This document shows, piece by piece, positions 17,424-25,964 of a stretch of DNA of 64,000 nt. Under the pieces are notes generated by a model. It made no database searches. It saw only the letters and a list, made by a program, of their open reading frames with translations, and had not been told where the DNA came from. The stretch is from an uncultured Lentibacter sp. (GTDB taxonomy: Bacteria > Pseudomonadota > Alphaproteobacteria > Rhodobacterales > Rhodobacteraceae). Position numbers and translations under genes: made by a program. Position 1 is the stretch's first letter. Every line of letters starts with the position of its first letter. The DNA lies in the NCBI RefSeq assembly GCF_937123735.1, contig NZ_CAKZKL010000026.1:1-64000 (forward strand), read 5' to 3'.

Positions 17424-19046
17424 TTAGATCCGCATTCGGGGGACATCGTGGGGGTCGAGCATAAGCTCGATGAGCAGGGGTTTGCTGCGCTGGGGAAGGG
17501 CGGCCAGCGCGGTTTCCAGCTCTTCGGCTGAGGTGACCTTATGGCCTTCGCCGCCCAGAGAGTTGGCAATATCGGCGAAAGAGGGCCAGTGAAACTCGGT
17601 GAGGGAGGGGTCCATTTTCTTGTCAAGGAACTGGATGTGCTCGGCGCCATAGGCGGAGTCATTGGCGACGATCACGATCAGGTCGAGGCCGAGGCGGACG
17701 GCTGTGTTGAACTCGTTTATGCCGCCCATCATGAAGCCGCCATCACCTGTGAAGAGCACGACAGGCCGCGAGGGCGCAGCGAGGCCCGCGCCGACGGCTT
17801 CTTGCAGGCCGATGCCGATGGAGCCGAAGTTGGTTGTTGCGACGAAGCTGGCGGGGCCCGCCACGGAGATGCGCACCCAGACCTCTGTCATGAAGCGGCC
17901 CCCGTCGGTGAGCAGGACCCGGTCTTTGGGCAGGGCCTCTTCCAGCCGCGTGAGGGCGTGGATGTAGTTGATGCAGCCCGGCGCGGTTTTGTTGGGGCCA
18001 AGGGGGTGCTCAGTGAGCTTTTCGATATCGAGATCGTTGGTGAAGCCGCTGGGGGGGATCTCGGCCTCGTTGAGCCAGTAGAGGATTGTTTCGGCGGTGA
18101 GAGCGGCATCGGCGACAAGGGCAGCGTCGGGGTGTAAGCCGCCGCCGATGGCTGTTGGCTCCACATCGATCTGGATGATGCGTTTGTCTTTCATCAGCTT
18201 GCCGCGGTCTGTGGTAAAATCATGCAGGCTTGTGCCAAAGCAGATGATGCAATCGGCGGCTGCGATCAGCTCGTAGGCGGCGGGGGTGCTCAGCGTGCCG
18301 AAAATGTCGATGTTATAGGGGTGATCGTTGAACAGCCCCTTGGCCTTCAGCGTTGTGGCGAGAGGCGCTTGCAGCCTGTCGGCCAGACGGATGAGCGCCT
18401 CGCGGGCCTTCACAGCGCCGGCCCCGGCCAGGATGAGCGGGCGGCGGGCAGAGGCGATCATACCGATGGCGTTGTCGAGAATTTCGCCTTCGGCCACCCC
18501 GCCCGGTGCGGTAAACACATCGAGCACGCGGGGTGTGTGCGCGGCCTCTTGCCACATGAAATCGGCGGGCATGTTGAGCACAATGGGCCGCCGCTCGACC
18601 TGTGCGCGGTAAAAGGCGCGGGCCACATCCATGGCCACGGTTTCGGGTGTGCGCATTTGCTCAAAGCCTGCGCCTGTGGCCTTGACCACCTCGCGTTGAT
18701 CAACGCTTTGAAGGTGGCGCGGATTGGAAACCGGTGTGTCACCGGCGAGCAGGACCATGGGAATATGGCCGCGCGCGCCCTCTGTGAGGGCTGTCATGCA
18801 GTTGGTCAGCGCGGGGCCATGGGTGACGGTGGCCACGCCTACCTTGCCCGCGACATGGGTATAGGCCAGCGCCATGAGCACCGAGCTGCCCTCATGTGCG
18901 GCGGGCACGAAGCGGCCGGCGCGCTCGCGCACGAAGGCATCGACCATGAAGAGATTGGCATCGCCCATGAGGCCGAAGAGAGTTGTCACGCCATGATCGG
19001 CCAAGGCCTGGGCGATGTTTTGGTAGACGTGGCTTTGGGTTGGCAT
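17424..19046 (-). CDS. thiamine diphosphate-binding enzyme, acetolactate synthase/decarboxylase-like
   Basis: A 540-aa protein with the three-domain layout of acetolactate synthase relatives: an N-terminal pyrimidine-binding domain with the catalytic Glu in AAHEGSSVLMA, a middle domain from about residue 190, and a C-terminal ThDP/Mg domain with GDGGFMMGGINE and the closing Asn in IVANDSAYG. The substrate is unknown; acetolactate synthase, a benzoylformate- or indolepyruvate-type decarboxylase or another 2-oxoacid enzyme are possible. The ATG at 19046 has AGGAG upstream and begins with family-like sequence; the open frame extends 21 residues further without support. An inverted repeat upstream may be its operator. 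Confidence 0.85.
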   Translation of the reverse strand: MPTQSHVYQNIAQALADHGVTTLFGLMGDANLFMVDAFVRERAGRFVPAAHEGSSVLMALAYTHVAGKVGVATVTHGPALTNCMTALTEGARGHIPMVLLAGDTPVSNPRHLQSVDQREVVKATGAGFEQMRTPETVAMDVARAFYRAQVERRPIVLNMPADFMWQEAAHTPRVLDVFTAPGGVAEGEILDNAIGMIASARRPLILAGAGAVKAREALIRLADRLQAPLATTLKAKGLFNDHPYNIDIFGTLSTPAAYELIAAADCIICFGTSLHDFTTDRGKLMKDKRIIQIDVEPTAIGGGLHPDAALVADAALTAETILYWLNEAEIPPSGFTNDLDIEKLTEHPLGPNKTAPGCINYIHALTRLEEALPKDRVLLTDGGRFMTEVWVRISVAGPASFVATTNFGSIGIGLQEAVGAGLAAPSRPVVLFTGDGGFMMGGINEFNTAVRLGLDLIVIVANDSAYGAEHIQFLDKKMDPSLTEFHWPSFADIANSLGGEGHKVTSAEELETALAALPQRSKPLLIELMLDPHDVPRMRI

Positions 19047-19104
19047 GGCCGGGCTCTCCTGTTGCGCTGGGCGCAAGGATAGCGCAGGTGGCCTGCGAAA
19101 AATG

Positions 19105-19138
19105 CGCATAATGAGGCATATAAGCGCGTTATTATGCG
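19105..19138. promoter_or_regulatory. inverted repeat, candidate operator upstream of the ThDP enzyme gene
   Basis: CGCATAAT (19105-19112) and ATTATGCG (19131-19138) form a perfect 8-bp inverted repeat with centres 26 bp apart, in an AT-rich gap about 60 bp before the ThDP-enzyme start. The size and spacing suit a dimeric or tetrameric regulator (LysR or Lrp type). Binding is inferred only. Confidence 0.4.
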
Positions 19139-19163
19139 AAGAAATTACGAATTTTTAGGCAAA

Positions 19164-19191
19164 GGTGCGCAATGAATGCGCACCCTACAGG
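19164..19191 (+). repeat. GGTGCGCA palindrome (REP-like), copy C, overlapping the hslU stop codon
   Basis: GGTGCGCA (19164-19171), loop ATGAA, TGCGCACC (19177-19184), then CTACAGG. The conserved CTAC tail contains the complement of the hslU TAG stop (19185-19187), so the repeat abuts and supplies the end of the gene. Confidence 0.8.
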
Positions 19192-20495
19192 ACGTAGCCG
19201 GAGAGATCGGAGGATTTCATCAGCGCGCCGAGGTGTTGCTCGACGAAGGCGGCATCGACGGTGACGCTGTCTCCCGAACGGTCGGGCGCTGTGAAGCTCA
19301 GCTCTTCAAAGACGCGCTCAAGCACGGTGTAGAGGCGGCGCGCGCCGATGTTTTCCACTGTGGCATTGACCTCGGCGGCGATCTTGGCAAGGGCCTTGAT
19401 GCCCTCTTCGGTGAAGCTGACGGTGACCTCCTCTGTCGCCATGAGGGCGGTGTATTGCAGGGTGAGGGCGTTGTCTGTTTCGGTGAGAATGCGGACGAAA
19501 TCCGCCTCGGTGAGCGCGCGCAGCTCGACGCGGATGGGCAGGCGGCCCTGAAGCTCTGGCAGAAGATCAGACGGTTTGGCAATGTGGAAGGCACCTGAGG
19601 CGATGAAGAGGATGTGATCGGTCTTCACCGCACCGTGCTTTGTGGAGACGGTTGTGCCTTCGATGAGCGGGAGCAGATCGCGCTGCACACCCTCGCGGGA
19701 GACATCTCCGCCGCGGGCGTCCTTGCGCGCGGCGACCTTGTCGATTTCGTCGATAAATACGATCCCGTTTTGCTCCACAGCTTCCAGCGCGACCTTGGTC
19801 ACCTGTTCGTCATCCAGCAGCTTGTCGGCTTCCTCGGAGATGAGCACGGCGTAGCTCTCGGCCACTGTGAGCTTCTTGCGGGTGGTGCGCCCGCCCATGG
19901 CCTTGCCAAAGAGCTCGCCGAGATTCATCATACCCATCTGGCCACCCGGTTGGCCGGGGATGTCGAACATGCCGCCCATCGGGTTGGAGGTATCGGCGAC
20001 ATCAAGCTCGATCTCCGTATCATCAAGCTCGCCGGCCTTGAGCTTTTTGCGAAACATCTCGCGCGTGCCTTCGCGGGCATCTTCACCGGCAATGGCGGTG
20101 ATGACGCGCTCTTGTGCGGCAGTGTGGGCGCGGGCTTTCACATCTTCGCGCATGTGCTCGCGGGTTTGCAGGATGGCGGCATCGACAAGGTCACGGATGA
20201 TCTGCTCGACATCGCGGCCGACATAGCCGACTTCGGTGAACTTCGTTGCCTCGACCTTGAGGAAGGGCGCGCGCGCCAGCTTGGCGAGGCGGCGGGAGAT
20301 TTCGGTTTTGCCGACACCTGTGGGGCCGATCATCAGGATATTCTTTGGGTAGACCTCATCGCGCAGATCTGAGGGCAAATGCTTGCGCCGCCAGCGCGAG
20401 CGCAGGGCCACGGCAACCGCGCGCTTGGCATCGGATTGGCCGATGATGAAACGGTCGAGCTCGGAGACGATTTCGCGGGGGGTGAGGTCTGTCAT
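19185..20495 (-). CDS. hslU: ATP-dependent protease ATPase subunit HslU
   Basis: At 436 aa it is the hexameric AAA+ unfoldase that feeds substrates to HslV. It has Walker [17 protein letters not shown], the pore motif in [10 protein letters not shown], the inserted I-domain (about residues 105-245), Walker [14 protein letters not shown] and the C-terminal [13 protein letters not shown] tail that inserts into HslV. It lies downstream of hslV; the 116-bp gap is filled by a stacked-hairpin repeat, unusual for a pair usually close together. Its stop codon lies in a REP-like palindrome. Confidence 0.98.
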   Translation of the reverse strand: MTDLTPREIVSELDRFIIGQSDAKRAVAVALRSRWRRKHLPSDLRDEVYPKNILMIGPTGVGKTEISRRLAKLARAPFLKVEATKFTEVGYVGRDVEQIIRDLVDAAILQTREHMREDVKARAHTAAQERVITAIAGEDAREGTREMFRKKLKAGELDDTEIELDVADTSNPMGGMFDIPGQPGGQMGMMNLGELFGKAMGGRTTRKKLTVAESYAVLISEEADKLLDDEQVTKVALEAVEQNGIVFIDEIDKVAARKDARGGDVSREGVQRDLLPLIEGTTVSTKHGAVKTDHILFIASGAFHIAKPSDLLPELQGRLPIRVELRALTEADFVRILTETDNALTLQYTALMATEEVTVSFTEEGIKALAKIAAEVNATVENIGARRLYTVLERVFEELSFTAPDRSGDSVTVDAAFVEQHLGALMKSSDLSGYVL

Positions 20496-20523
20496 GGTTT
20501 GGTCTCGCTTCTTTGGAGGGGTT

Positions 20524-20611
20524 GCGCCGCCTTTGGCGCCGCGGTGGAGGGGGCGCTGCCCCCTCTGCCTTCGGCATTCACCCCCGGGGTATTTGAGGCA
20601 ATAAGAAAGGG
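20524..20611 (+). repeat. stacked-hairpin element, copy 1
   Basis: Three adjacent short hairpins: an imperfect GCGCCGCC-TTT-GGCGCCGC (20524-20542), GAGGGGGC-GCT-GCCCCCTC (20547-20565) and TGCC-TTC-GGCA (20566-20576). A CCCCC run and the tail GGTATTTGAGGCAATAA with AAGGG (to 20611) follow. The tail begins immediately after the hslV stop codon when read in the direction of that gene. Related elements are at 49353-49456 and 58348-58489. Confidence 0.75.
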
Positions 20612-21169
20612 TTAACCTTTGATGGTTTCGACTGTCAGGTTTCCGTTGGTGTAGACGCAGATATCGGCGGCGATGGCCATGGCGGTGCGGGCCACGTCTT
20701 CGGCGGATTTAGGGGTGTCCATCTGGGCGCGGGCGGCGGCGAGGGCGAAGTTGCCGCCAGAGCCGATGGCGGCGACATTGTGCTCGGGCTCCAGCACATC
20801 GCCAGCGCCTGTGATGACGAAGAGTTCTTTTCCATCAGATACCAAAAGCATGGCTTCGAGCTTTTGCAGGTATTTGTCTGTGCGCCAGTCTTTTGCGAGC
20901 TCCACGCAGGCGCGGATGAGCTGGCCGGGGGTGGCTTCGAGCTTGGCTTCCAGGCGCTCAAGCAGGGTGAAGGCGTCAGCCGTGCTGCCCGCGAAGCCGA
21001 CGAGGACATCATGCCCGCCTGGCGAGATGCGGCGGACCTTGCGGGCTGTGCCTTTGATCACGGTTTGGCCGAGGCTGACCTGACCATCGCCTGCGATGAC
21101 GACTTCGCCGTCTTTTTTGACGGCGACGATCGTGGTTCCGTGCCATCCGGGGAAATCTGATTGGGACAT
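20612..21169 (-). CDS. hslV: ATP-dependent protease proteolytic subunit HslV
   Basis: This is the threonine protease partner of HslU. After a short propeptide ([11 protein letters not shown]) the mature protein starts with the nucleophile T12 in [30 protein letters not shown] and [12 protein letters not shown] are family signatures. The ATG at 21169 is chosen because AGGAGG lies just upstream, giving 185 aa; the open frame extends further to 21223 without family similarity. Its 3' end is directly followed by the stacked-hairpin repeat before hslU. Confidence 0.97.
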   Translation of the reverse strand: MSQSDFPGWHGTTIVAVKKDGEVVIAGDGQVSLGQTVIKGTARKVRRISPGGHDVLVGFAGSTADAFTLLERLEAKLEATPGQLIRACVELAKDWRTDKYLQKLEAMLLVSDGKELFVITGAGDVLEPEHNVAAIGSGGNFALAAARAQMDTPKSAEDVARTAMAIAADICVYTNGNLTVETIKG

Positions 21170-21267
21170 GCGGGCCTCCTTGGACATGGGCGAATATATG
21201 GCGGCTGGGGCGGGGAAGCACAAGGTTTGGCTTGTTTGGCGGGGCGCGGAGGGCTAGCACTCTGGCC

Positions 21268-22161
21268 ATGAGTGAGGCTGTGACGATTTATCTGGCGCCG
21301 GATATGAAGGCGAGCGCCGAGGCGGGAGAGCATAACTTTCTGGCCAAGGTGGCGGCTGTGTTGCGCGCTGGCGGGCTGGACCTGCGCTACGCGAAGGAGG
21401 CGGAGCGCGAGGGGCACGCGGGCGGGCGCGCGCTTGTGCATATGTGGCCGCCGATGAGCGCTGAGACGCTGGTGATGCGGCGGGTCTATGCCTATCCGTT
21501 CTGGGCGATTGAAGCGAGTGACAAGCGCTGGGAGTGGGATGTGGCGCGGGCCGATTTCGTGCCCGAGGCTGTGGAGGCCGGCAAGGCGGCGCGCTTTGTT
21601 GGCAACTGGCGCAAGCGGATGTTTGGCGCGGCGAAGGCCAGCCGCGAGGGCTATGTGTATGTGCCGCTGCAAGGGCGGATCGGGGAGCGGCGCTCGTTTC
21701 AGGCGCGCGCGCCACTGGAAATGATCGAGGCGCTGTTGGCAGCGGAGGCGCGGCGCGATGTGGTGATCGGGCTGCACCCGAAGGAGGCTTATTCGGCGCA
21801 GGACATGGCGGCGCTGGAGCGGCTCACGCAGCGCTTTTCGCGGGTGCGCGTTGTGATGGGGCAGATGGAGCGCTACCTGCCCGCCTGTGACTATGTTGTG
21901 AGCCAGAATTCGAGCGCGGCCTTCTTCGGGTATTTCTTTGCCAAGCCCGCGGCGCTTTTTGCGCAGATCGACTTTCATCATATTGCGGCGAATGCCCATG
22001 TGTTGGGCGTGGAGGAAGCGCTGCGGCGTGTGCCGGAGATGCGGCCTCCGTTTGAGCGCTACCTGTGGTGGTTCTGGCAGGCGCGGGCGATCAATGCGGG
22101 GCGGCCCGAAGCAGAGGCGCAGATTGCGGCGCGGTTTCGCAGGCACGGGTGGATCGCATAA
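21268..22161 (+). CDS. unrecognised protein, possibly surface-glycan related
   Basis: A 297-aa soluble-looking protein without signal peptide or membrane segment. I do not recognise a named family with certainty. Features such as YVYVPLQGRIGERRSF, DVVIGLHPKEAYS and VVSQNSSAAFFGYFFAKPAALFA resemble the donor-site half of capsule-type glycosyltransferases or Kdo-transferase-like proteins, in which a short glycine/serine loop and an HPK-like motif recur. The start at 21268 (MSEAVTIYLAPD) gives a natural beta-strand N-terminus; an in-frame ATG 12 codons upstream lacks support. It stands alone between hslV (divergent) and trxA (convergent), sharing a terminator with trxA. Confidence 0.65.
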   Translation: MSEAVTIYLAPDMKASAEAGEHNFLAKVAAVLRAGGLDLRYAKEAEREGHAGGRALVHMWPPMSAETLVMRRVYAYPFWAIEASDKRWEWDVARADFVPEAVEAGKAARFVGNWRKRMFGAAKASREGYVYVPLQGRIGERRSFQARAPLEMIEALLAAEARRDVVIGLHPKEAYSAQDMAALERLTQRFSRVRVVMGQMERYLPACDYVVSQNSSAAFFGYFFAKPAALFAQIDFHHIAANAHVLGVEEALRRVPEMRPPFERYLWWFWQARAINAGRPEAEAQIAARFRRHGWIA

Positions 22162-22190
22162 AAAACCCCGCCGGAGGGCGGGGCTTTTCT
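22160..22190. terminator. bidirectional intrinsic terminator between the 21268 gene and trxA
   Basis: An A-run, CCCCGCC (22166-22172), loop GGAG, GGCGGGG (22177-22183), then CTTTTCTTT. The 7-bp GC stem with A/T runs on both sides suits termination of both convergent genes. Confidence 0.9.
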
Positions 22191-22208
22191 TTGGCAGAGA
22201 GCTGCGGC

Positions 22209-22529
22209 TTAGAGCGCGTCTTCGATCCAGCTTTGAAGCTGTGCCTTGGGGCGCGCGCCAGAGAGGTTTGACACTGGCTCGCCGCCCTTGAAGACGAAAA
22301 GCGCAGGGATGCCGCGCACGCCCATGGCGGCGGCGGCGTTGGGGTTTGAGTCAACATCGACTTTGACGATTTTGACTTTGCCTTCCATCTCGGCGGAGAG
22401 CTCTTCGAGCGCCGGGCCGATCTGTTTGCAGGGGCCGCACCATTCGGCCCAGAAATCCACCACTACGGGGATATCTGAATTTTTGACTTCGGCGTCGAAT
22501 GTGTCGTCTGTGACAGCAACAGTGGCCAT
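22209..22529 (-). CDS. trxA: thioredoxin
   Basis: A 106-aa classic thioredoxin with the redox centre [13 protein letters not shown] (C31, C34), the cis-proline segment [13 protein letters not shown] and the usual fold length. It reduces cytosolic disulfides with thioredoxin reductase. It lies 39 bp downstream of addA on the same strand, so it may be the last gene of the tsaE-addA transcription unit, or have its own promoter in that gap. Confidence 0.98.
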   Translation of the reverse strand: MATVAVTDDTFDAEVKNSDIPVVVDFWAEWCGPCKQIGPALEELSAEMEGKVKIVKVDVDSNPNAAAAMGVRGIPALFVFKGGEPVSNLSGARPKAQLQSWIEDAL

Positions 22530-22568
22530 GGGGTTCTCCTAAAGGGGTTTGATGTGCTTGCGCAGAAC

Positions 22569-25500
22569 CTAGGAAGCTGGCGGCAGATCGTCAAGGTATC
22601 GAGTGTCTTGATAGGCCTTCCTCACGAGATCCTGAGGCAATGTCATGAGGTCAGCGGTTTTGGTCCAGAGAATGGCTGTCTGCACCTGGTGATCCGGATA
22701 GATCAGCGCGAGCGCCTCGCTATAGGCACCCATTTGGCGCAAGATGCCAAGTGGCGTGTCTTCGGGGCGGGGCGGCACGGCGGCGTTTGTCTTGAAATCA
22801 ACAGCAAGAACATGACCTTCGCGCACCAGGAGCTTGTCGACGGTGCCGTGCAGGCGCTGGCCGAGTGTGGCGCTGGGGGCAGTCAGGGCGACTTCACTGA
22901 GAGTCTCTTTGGCAAAGAGCTGCGCGAGTTCGGGCCGGGCCAGAACAGTCTCTATTTCTGCCAAAACAGCGCTGTTTTCGGAGGGCGTATCAAAACTGGC
23001 AAGCAAGGTTTCCGCCAGATTTGCGCGCGCGGCGGGTGTGGCCTTGGGCAAATGTTCCAAAAGGAGGTGGACCTTGGTTCCGTAGCGCTTTGCGGCCTCT
23101 TTCTCTTGCCCTGTTTGGCTTGCGAGCGCCTTTGCGCCGGGCAAAGCGGAGGCTGATATGCACTTGGGCCGTGGCGCGCCTGGAGGGGCGGGACGATCAC
23201 TTGTAAGGTAGGCGGGCAGGGTAAAGGGCTGATCGGTGACGGAAGCCGCTGGCGTGTGAGAGAGGGCTGACCAATCGCCTGTTTCGAGCCGCTGGATGAT
23301 CTGATCTGGCGTGTTAACCGCGACAAAGGGCAGGGTTTGCGCTGCTGTGCTGATGGTGTGATACCAGCTGTCGGTGGTTTTTACCTCGCCCGCGGCGGCG
23401 ATGATGAGCCATTTCTCGGCACGAGTCATGGCGACATAGAGCAGGCGCTCGCGCTCGGCCTGTTGGGCTGCAAGGGCTGTGCTGACGGCCGCCTGGATCA
23501 GGGGGGGCATGTCGTCTTTGCTGTGTTTGTAAGCAATTGTATCGTCCAGCGGCAGGATCTGGCCTTTGAACTCGTTTTTGCGGTCGGCCGTGTCGGGCAT
23601 GATGACAACAGGGGCTTCGAGGCCCTTGGAGCCATGCACTGTCATCACCCGGATGCGCTGGCCGCCGGCTTCTATCTGGCGTTTGATTTCGGGGTCGTCG
23701 CTTTCAAGCCAGCTGAGAAAGCCGGTGAGCGAAGGCACTGCGCTGTGCTCGTATTTGAGCGCTTGGGTGAGAAAGGCATCGACAGCATCTTCGGCCTCAT
23801 AGCCCAGCCGGGCGAGGATATTCTGGCGGCCCTTGTGCTTGGTGAGCAGGCGCTCGATCAGATCATAGGGGCGCAAGAAATCGGTGACGCGGCGCAGATC
23901 GTTGAGGATGGCCAGCGTTTCGCCGTGTGTCTCTGTTTCGGCGCGAAGCGCCTCCCAGAGGTAGCCTTTGCGCTTGCTGGCAAGGGTGAAAAGCTCTTGC
24001 TCTGACCAGCCAAAAAGCGGCGAGCGCAGGGCGGCGGCAAGCGAGAGGTCATCTTCCTGCGTGGCCAGAAACCTGAGCAGGGCAGTGATGTCTTTGACGG
24101 CAATTTGCTCGCCGATTTTGAGCCTATCGGCCCCTGCCACCTTGAGGCCCTCGGACTTGCAGGCGCGGATGATTTCGTGAAAGAGCGCGGAACGTCTTTG
24201 AAGCAGGATCAGGATATCGCCCTCATGGAGGGGTCGGGCCTGCCATTGACCGTTGGTTGTCTCGGTGGGAATGAGGGTGTTGGCGTCGATCATCTGACGC
24301 AGATTGCGGGCGATCTGCGCCGCCAGAATGGCCACAGGATCATCGGGGGTGAGAAGGTCGAGGGGCTCATACCAAGGCAGATCATCGGCCTTTGGGCCCT
24401 TTGGCACGGGCGGCCAGATATCGACTCGGCCCGGCATGGTGCGGTGAAAGGCGATGTGTTTTTCCTCGGGCGCAAAACCTGACTCACCACGTTGCTCGAA
24501 GACCGCATCAACCGTGTTGAGAATGGCCGGCGAAGAGCGGAAGGAATAGGCCAGATTGCGGTTGTGCAGCGGCTCTTCATGGAGCGAGAGCTTTTCCTGA
24601 AAGGCGGTTTGCATCCGATCGAACTCGGTCGCATTCGCGCCTTGAAACGAATAGATCGATTGCTTCTTATCGCCGACCACAAAGATTGTGCGGGGTTTTT
24701 CGCCCTGCGCGCCTTGGCCAGAGGTGATTTCGCGGGCCAGCTCCTCGATCACGGCCCATTGCGCGGGCGAGGTGTCTTGGGCTTCATCGACAAGGATATG
24801 ATCGATCCCGCCATCAAGGCGATAAAGCACCCATTCGGCCACCTGTGGGTTGGTCAACAGGGCCAAGGTTTTTAGGATCAGGTCGTCAAAATCGAGCCAC
24901 CCGCGCGCCTCTTTGGTTGCGGTATAGCGGGCGAGGAAGGCGCGCGCGAAGGCGTGCAGCGCGCAGGTGCTTTCGACAGTGGCCAGGGCGATACGGCGCG
25001 GGCGCGCCGCTTCGACACGCAAGATGAGCGCCTCGATTTGTGGTGCAAGATGGTCGAGCGCATTTCGGGTGTCTTGGCTGGCGTAATCGGAGAGCTTGGC
25101 GCGGAAGGGAGGCTTTGTGCCGCCGCCTGTGAGCAGGGCGGATTCCAGCCTTTTCAGGTTGGCAACATCGGTGCCGTCAATGCTTGCGAGCTTGGGGTAG
25201 AGCAGCTTGATGTCGTTTGGTTTGCCTTTGGCCACCACCGGGAGCATCTGGGCGATCAGTTCGGTTTCGCCACCGAGAAAAACCTCGGCCAGAAGGCTTT
25301 CGCGCGAGAAGTTGGCGGGAATTCCAAAACGCTCGCAAAGCTCTTCCCGCGTGAGCTCATTGGCAAATTTGGCCTTGTTAGAGACAATATTCGCGGTGAA
25401 TTTCTCAAAATCATTGCCGCCAAGCCGCGCCAGAACATCCAGCATCAGCGTGGCTTCGTGAGACTCTGACATCTCGTCGACAATGCGCGCGCGCAATTGG

Positions 25501-25964
25501 GCCGAGGTGCGTTCATCCAGCTCGGTGAACTGGGGCGTGACACCGGCCTCCAGCGGGAAGCGGCGCAACAGCGACGCGCAGAAAGAGTGGATGGTCTGAA
25601 TGCGCAGGCCGCCCGGTGTTTCGATGGCCTTGGCAAAGAGCCGGCGGGCGTTGCTGTAATAGCTTTCGGAAGCACCGGGAGAGCTGCCCAGCTCGGCCAG
25701 CTCGGTTTTCAGCGCGGCATCGGGCTTCATGGCCCAGGCGCCGAGGCGCTTGAGCAAGCGGTTTTGCATCTCGGAAGCGGCGGCCTTGGTATAGGTGAGG
25801 CAGAGGATATTCTGCGGATCCACCCCTTCCAGCAGGAGCCGGGCGACACGGTCTGTGAGAACGCGGGTCTTGCCCGAGCCGGCGTTGGCGGACAGCCAGG
25901 TGGACGCCTGCGGGCGGGCGGCATCTATCTGGGCAATTGTGGCCTCGTTGGGTGCGGTGCTCAT
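22569..25964 (-). CDS. addA: double-strand break repair helicase-nuclease AddA
   Basis: This 1131-aa protein is the UvrD-like helicase and nuclease subunit of AddAB, which resects DNA ends for RecA. Visible helicase motifs are SANAGSGKTRVLTDRVARLL (I), ILVDEAQDTSPAQW (II), VGDKKQSIYSFQGA (III), MTVHGSKGLEAPVV (V) and LLYVAMTRAEKWL (VI). The C-terminal RecB-type nuclease motif is VLAVDFKTNA. The start at 25964 overlaps the addB stop as ATGA and has GGAGG upstream, so the longer open frame to 26003 is not used. Confidence 0.96.
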   Translation of the reverse strand: MSTAPNEATIAQIDAARPQASTWLSANAGSGKTRVLTDRVARLLLEGVDPQNILCLTYTKAAASEMQNRLLKRLGAWAMKPDAALKTELAELGSSPGASESYYSNARRLFAKAIETPGGLRIQTIHSFCASLLRRFPLEAGVTPQFTELDERTSAQLRARIVDEMSESHEATLMLDVLARLGGNDFEKFTANIVSNKAKFANELTREELCERFGIPANFSRESLLAEVFLGGETELIAQMLPVVAKGKPNDIKLLYPKLASIDGTDVANLKRLESALLTGGGTKPPFRAKLSDYASQDTRNALDHLAPQIEALILRVEAARPRRIALATVESTCALHAFARAFLARYTATKEARGWLDFDDLILKTLALLTNPQVAEWVLYRLDGGIDHILVDEAQDTSPAQWAVIEELAREITSGQGAQGEKPRTIFVVGDKKQSIYSFQGANATEFDRMQTAFQEKLSLHEEPLHNRNLAYSFRSSPAILNTVDAVFEQRGESGFAPEEKHIAFHRTMPGRVDIWPPVPKGPKADDLPWYEPLDLLTPDDPVAILAAQIARNLRQMIDANTLIPTETTNGQWQARPLHEGDILILLQRRSALFHEIIRACKSEGLKVAGADRLKIGEQIAVKDITALLRFLATQEDDLSLAAALRSPLFGWSEQELFTLASKRKGYLWEALRAETETHGETLAILNDLRRVTDFLRPYDLIERLLTKHKGRQNILARLGYEAEDAVDAFLTQALKYEHSAVPSLTGFLSWLESDDPEIKRQIEAGGQRIRVMTVHGSKGLEAPVVIMPDTADRKNEFKGQILPLDDTIAYKHSKDDMPPLIQAAVSTALAAQQAERERLLYVAMTRAEKWLIIAAAGEVKTTDSWYHTISTAAQTLPFVAVNTPDQIIQRLETGDWSALSHTPAASVTDQPFTLPAYLTSDRPAPPGAPRPKCISASALPGAKALASQTGQEKEAAKRYGTKVHLLLEHLPKATPAARANLAETLLASFDTPSENSAVLAEIETVLARPELAQLFAKETLSEVALTAPSATLGQRLHGTVDKLLVREGHVLAVDFKTNAAVPPRPEDTPLGILRQMGAYSEALALIYPDHQVQTAILWTKTADLMTLPQDLVRKAYQDTRYLDDLPPAS

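Noticed and set aside
8686..19191. Integrative element or prophage
   Set aside because: No integrase, transposase, attachment site or phage gene; only non-coding palindromes mark the block.
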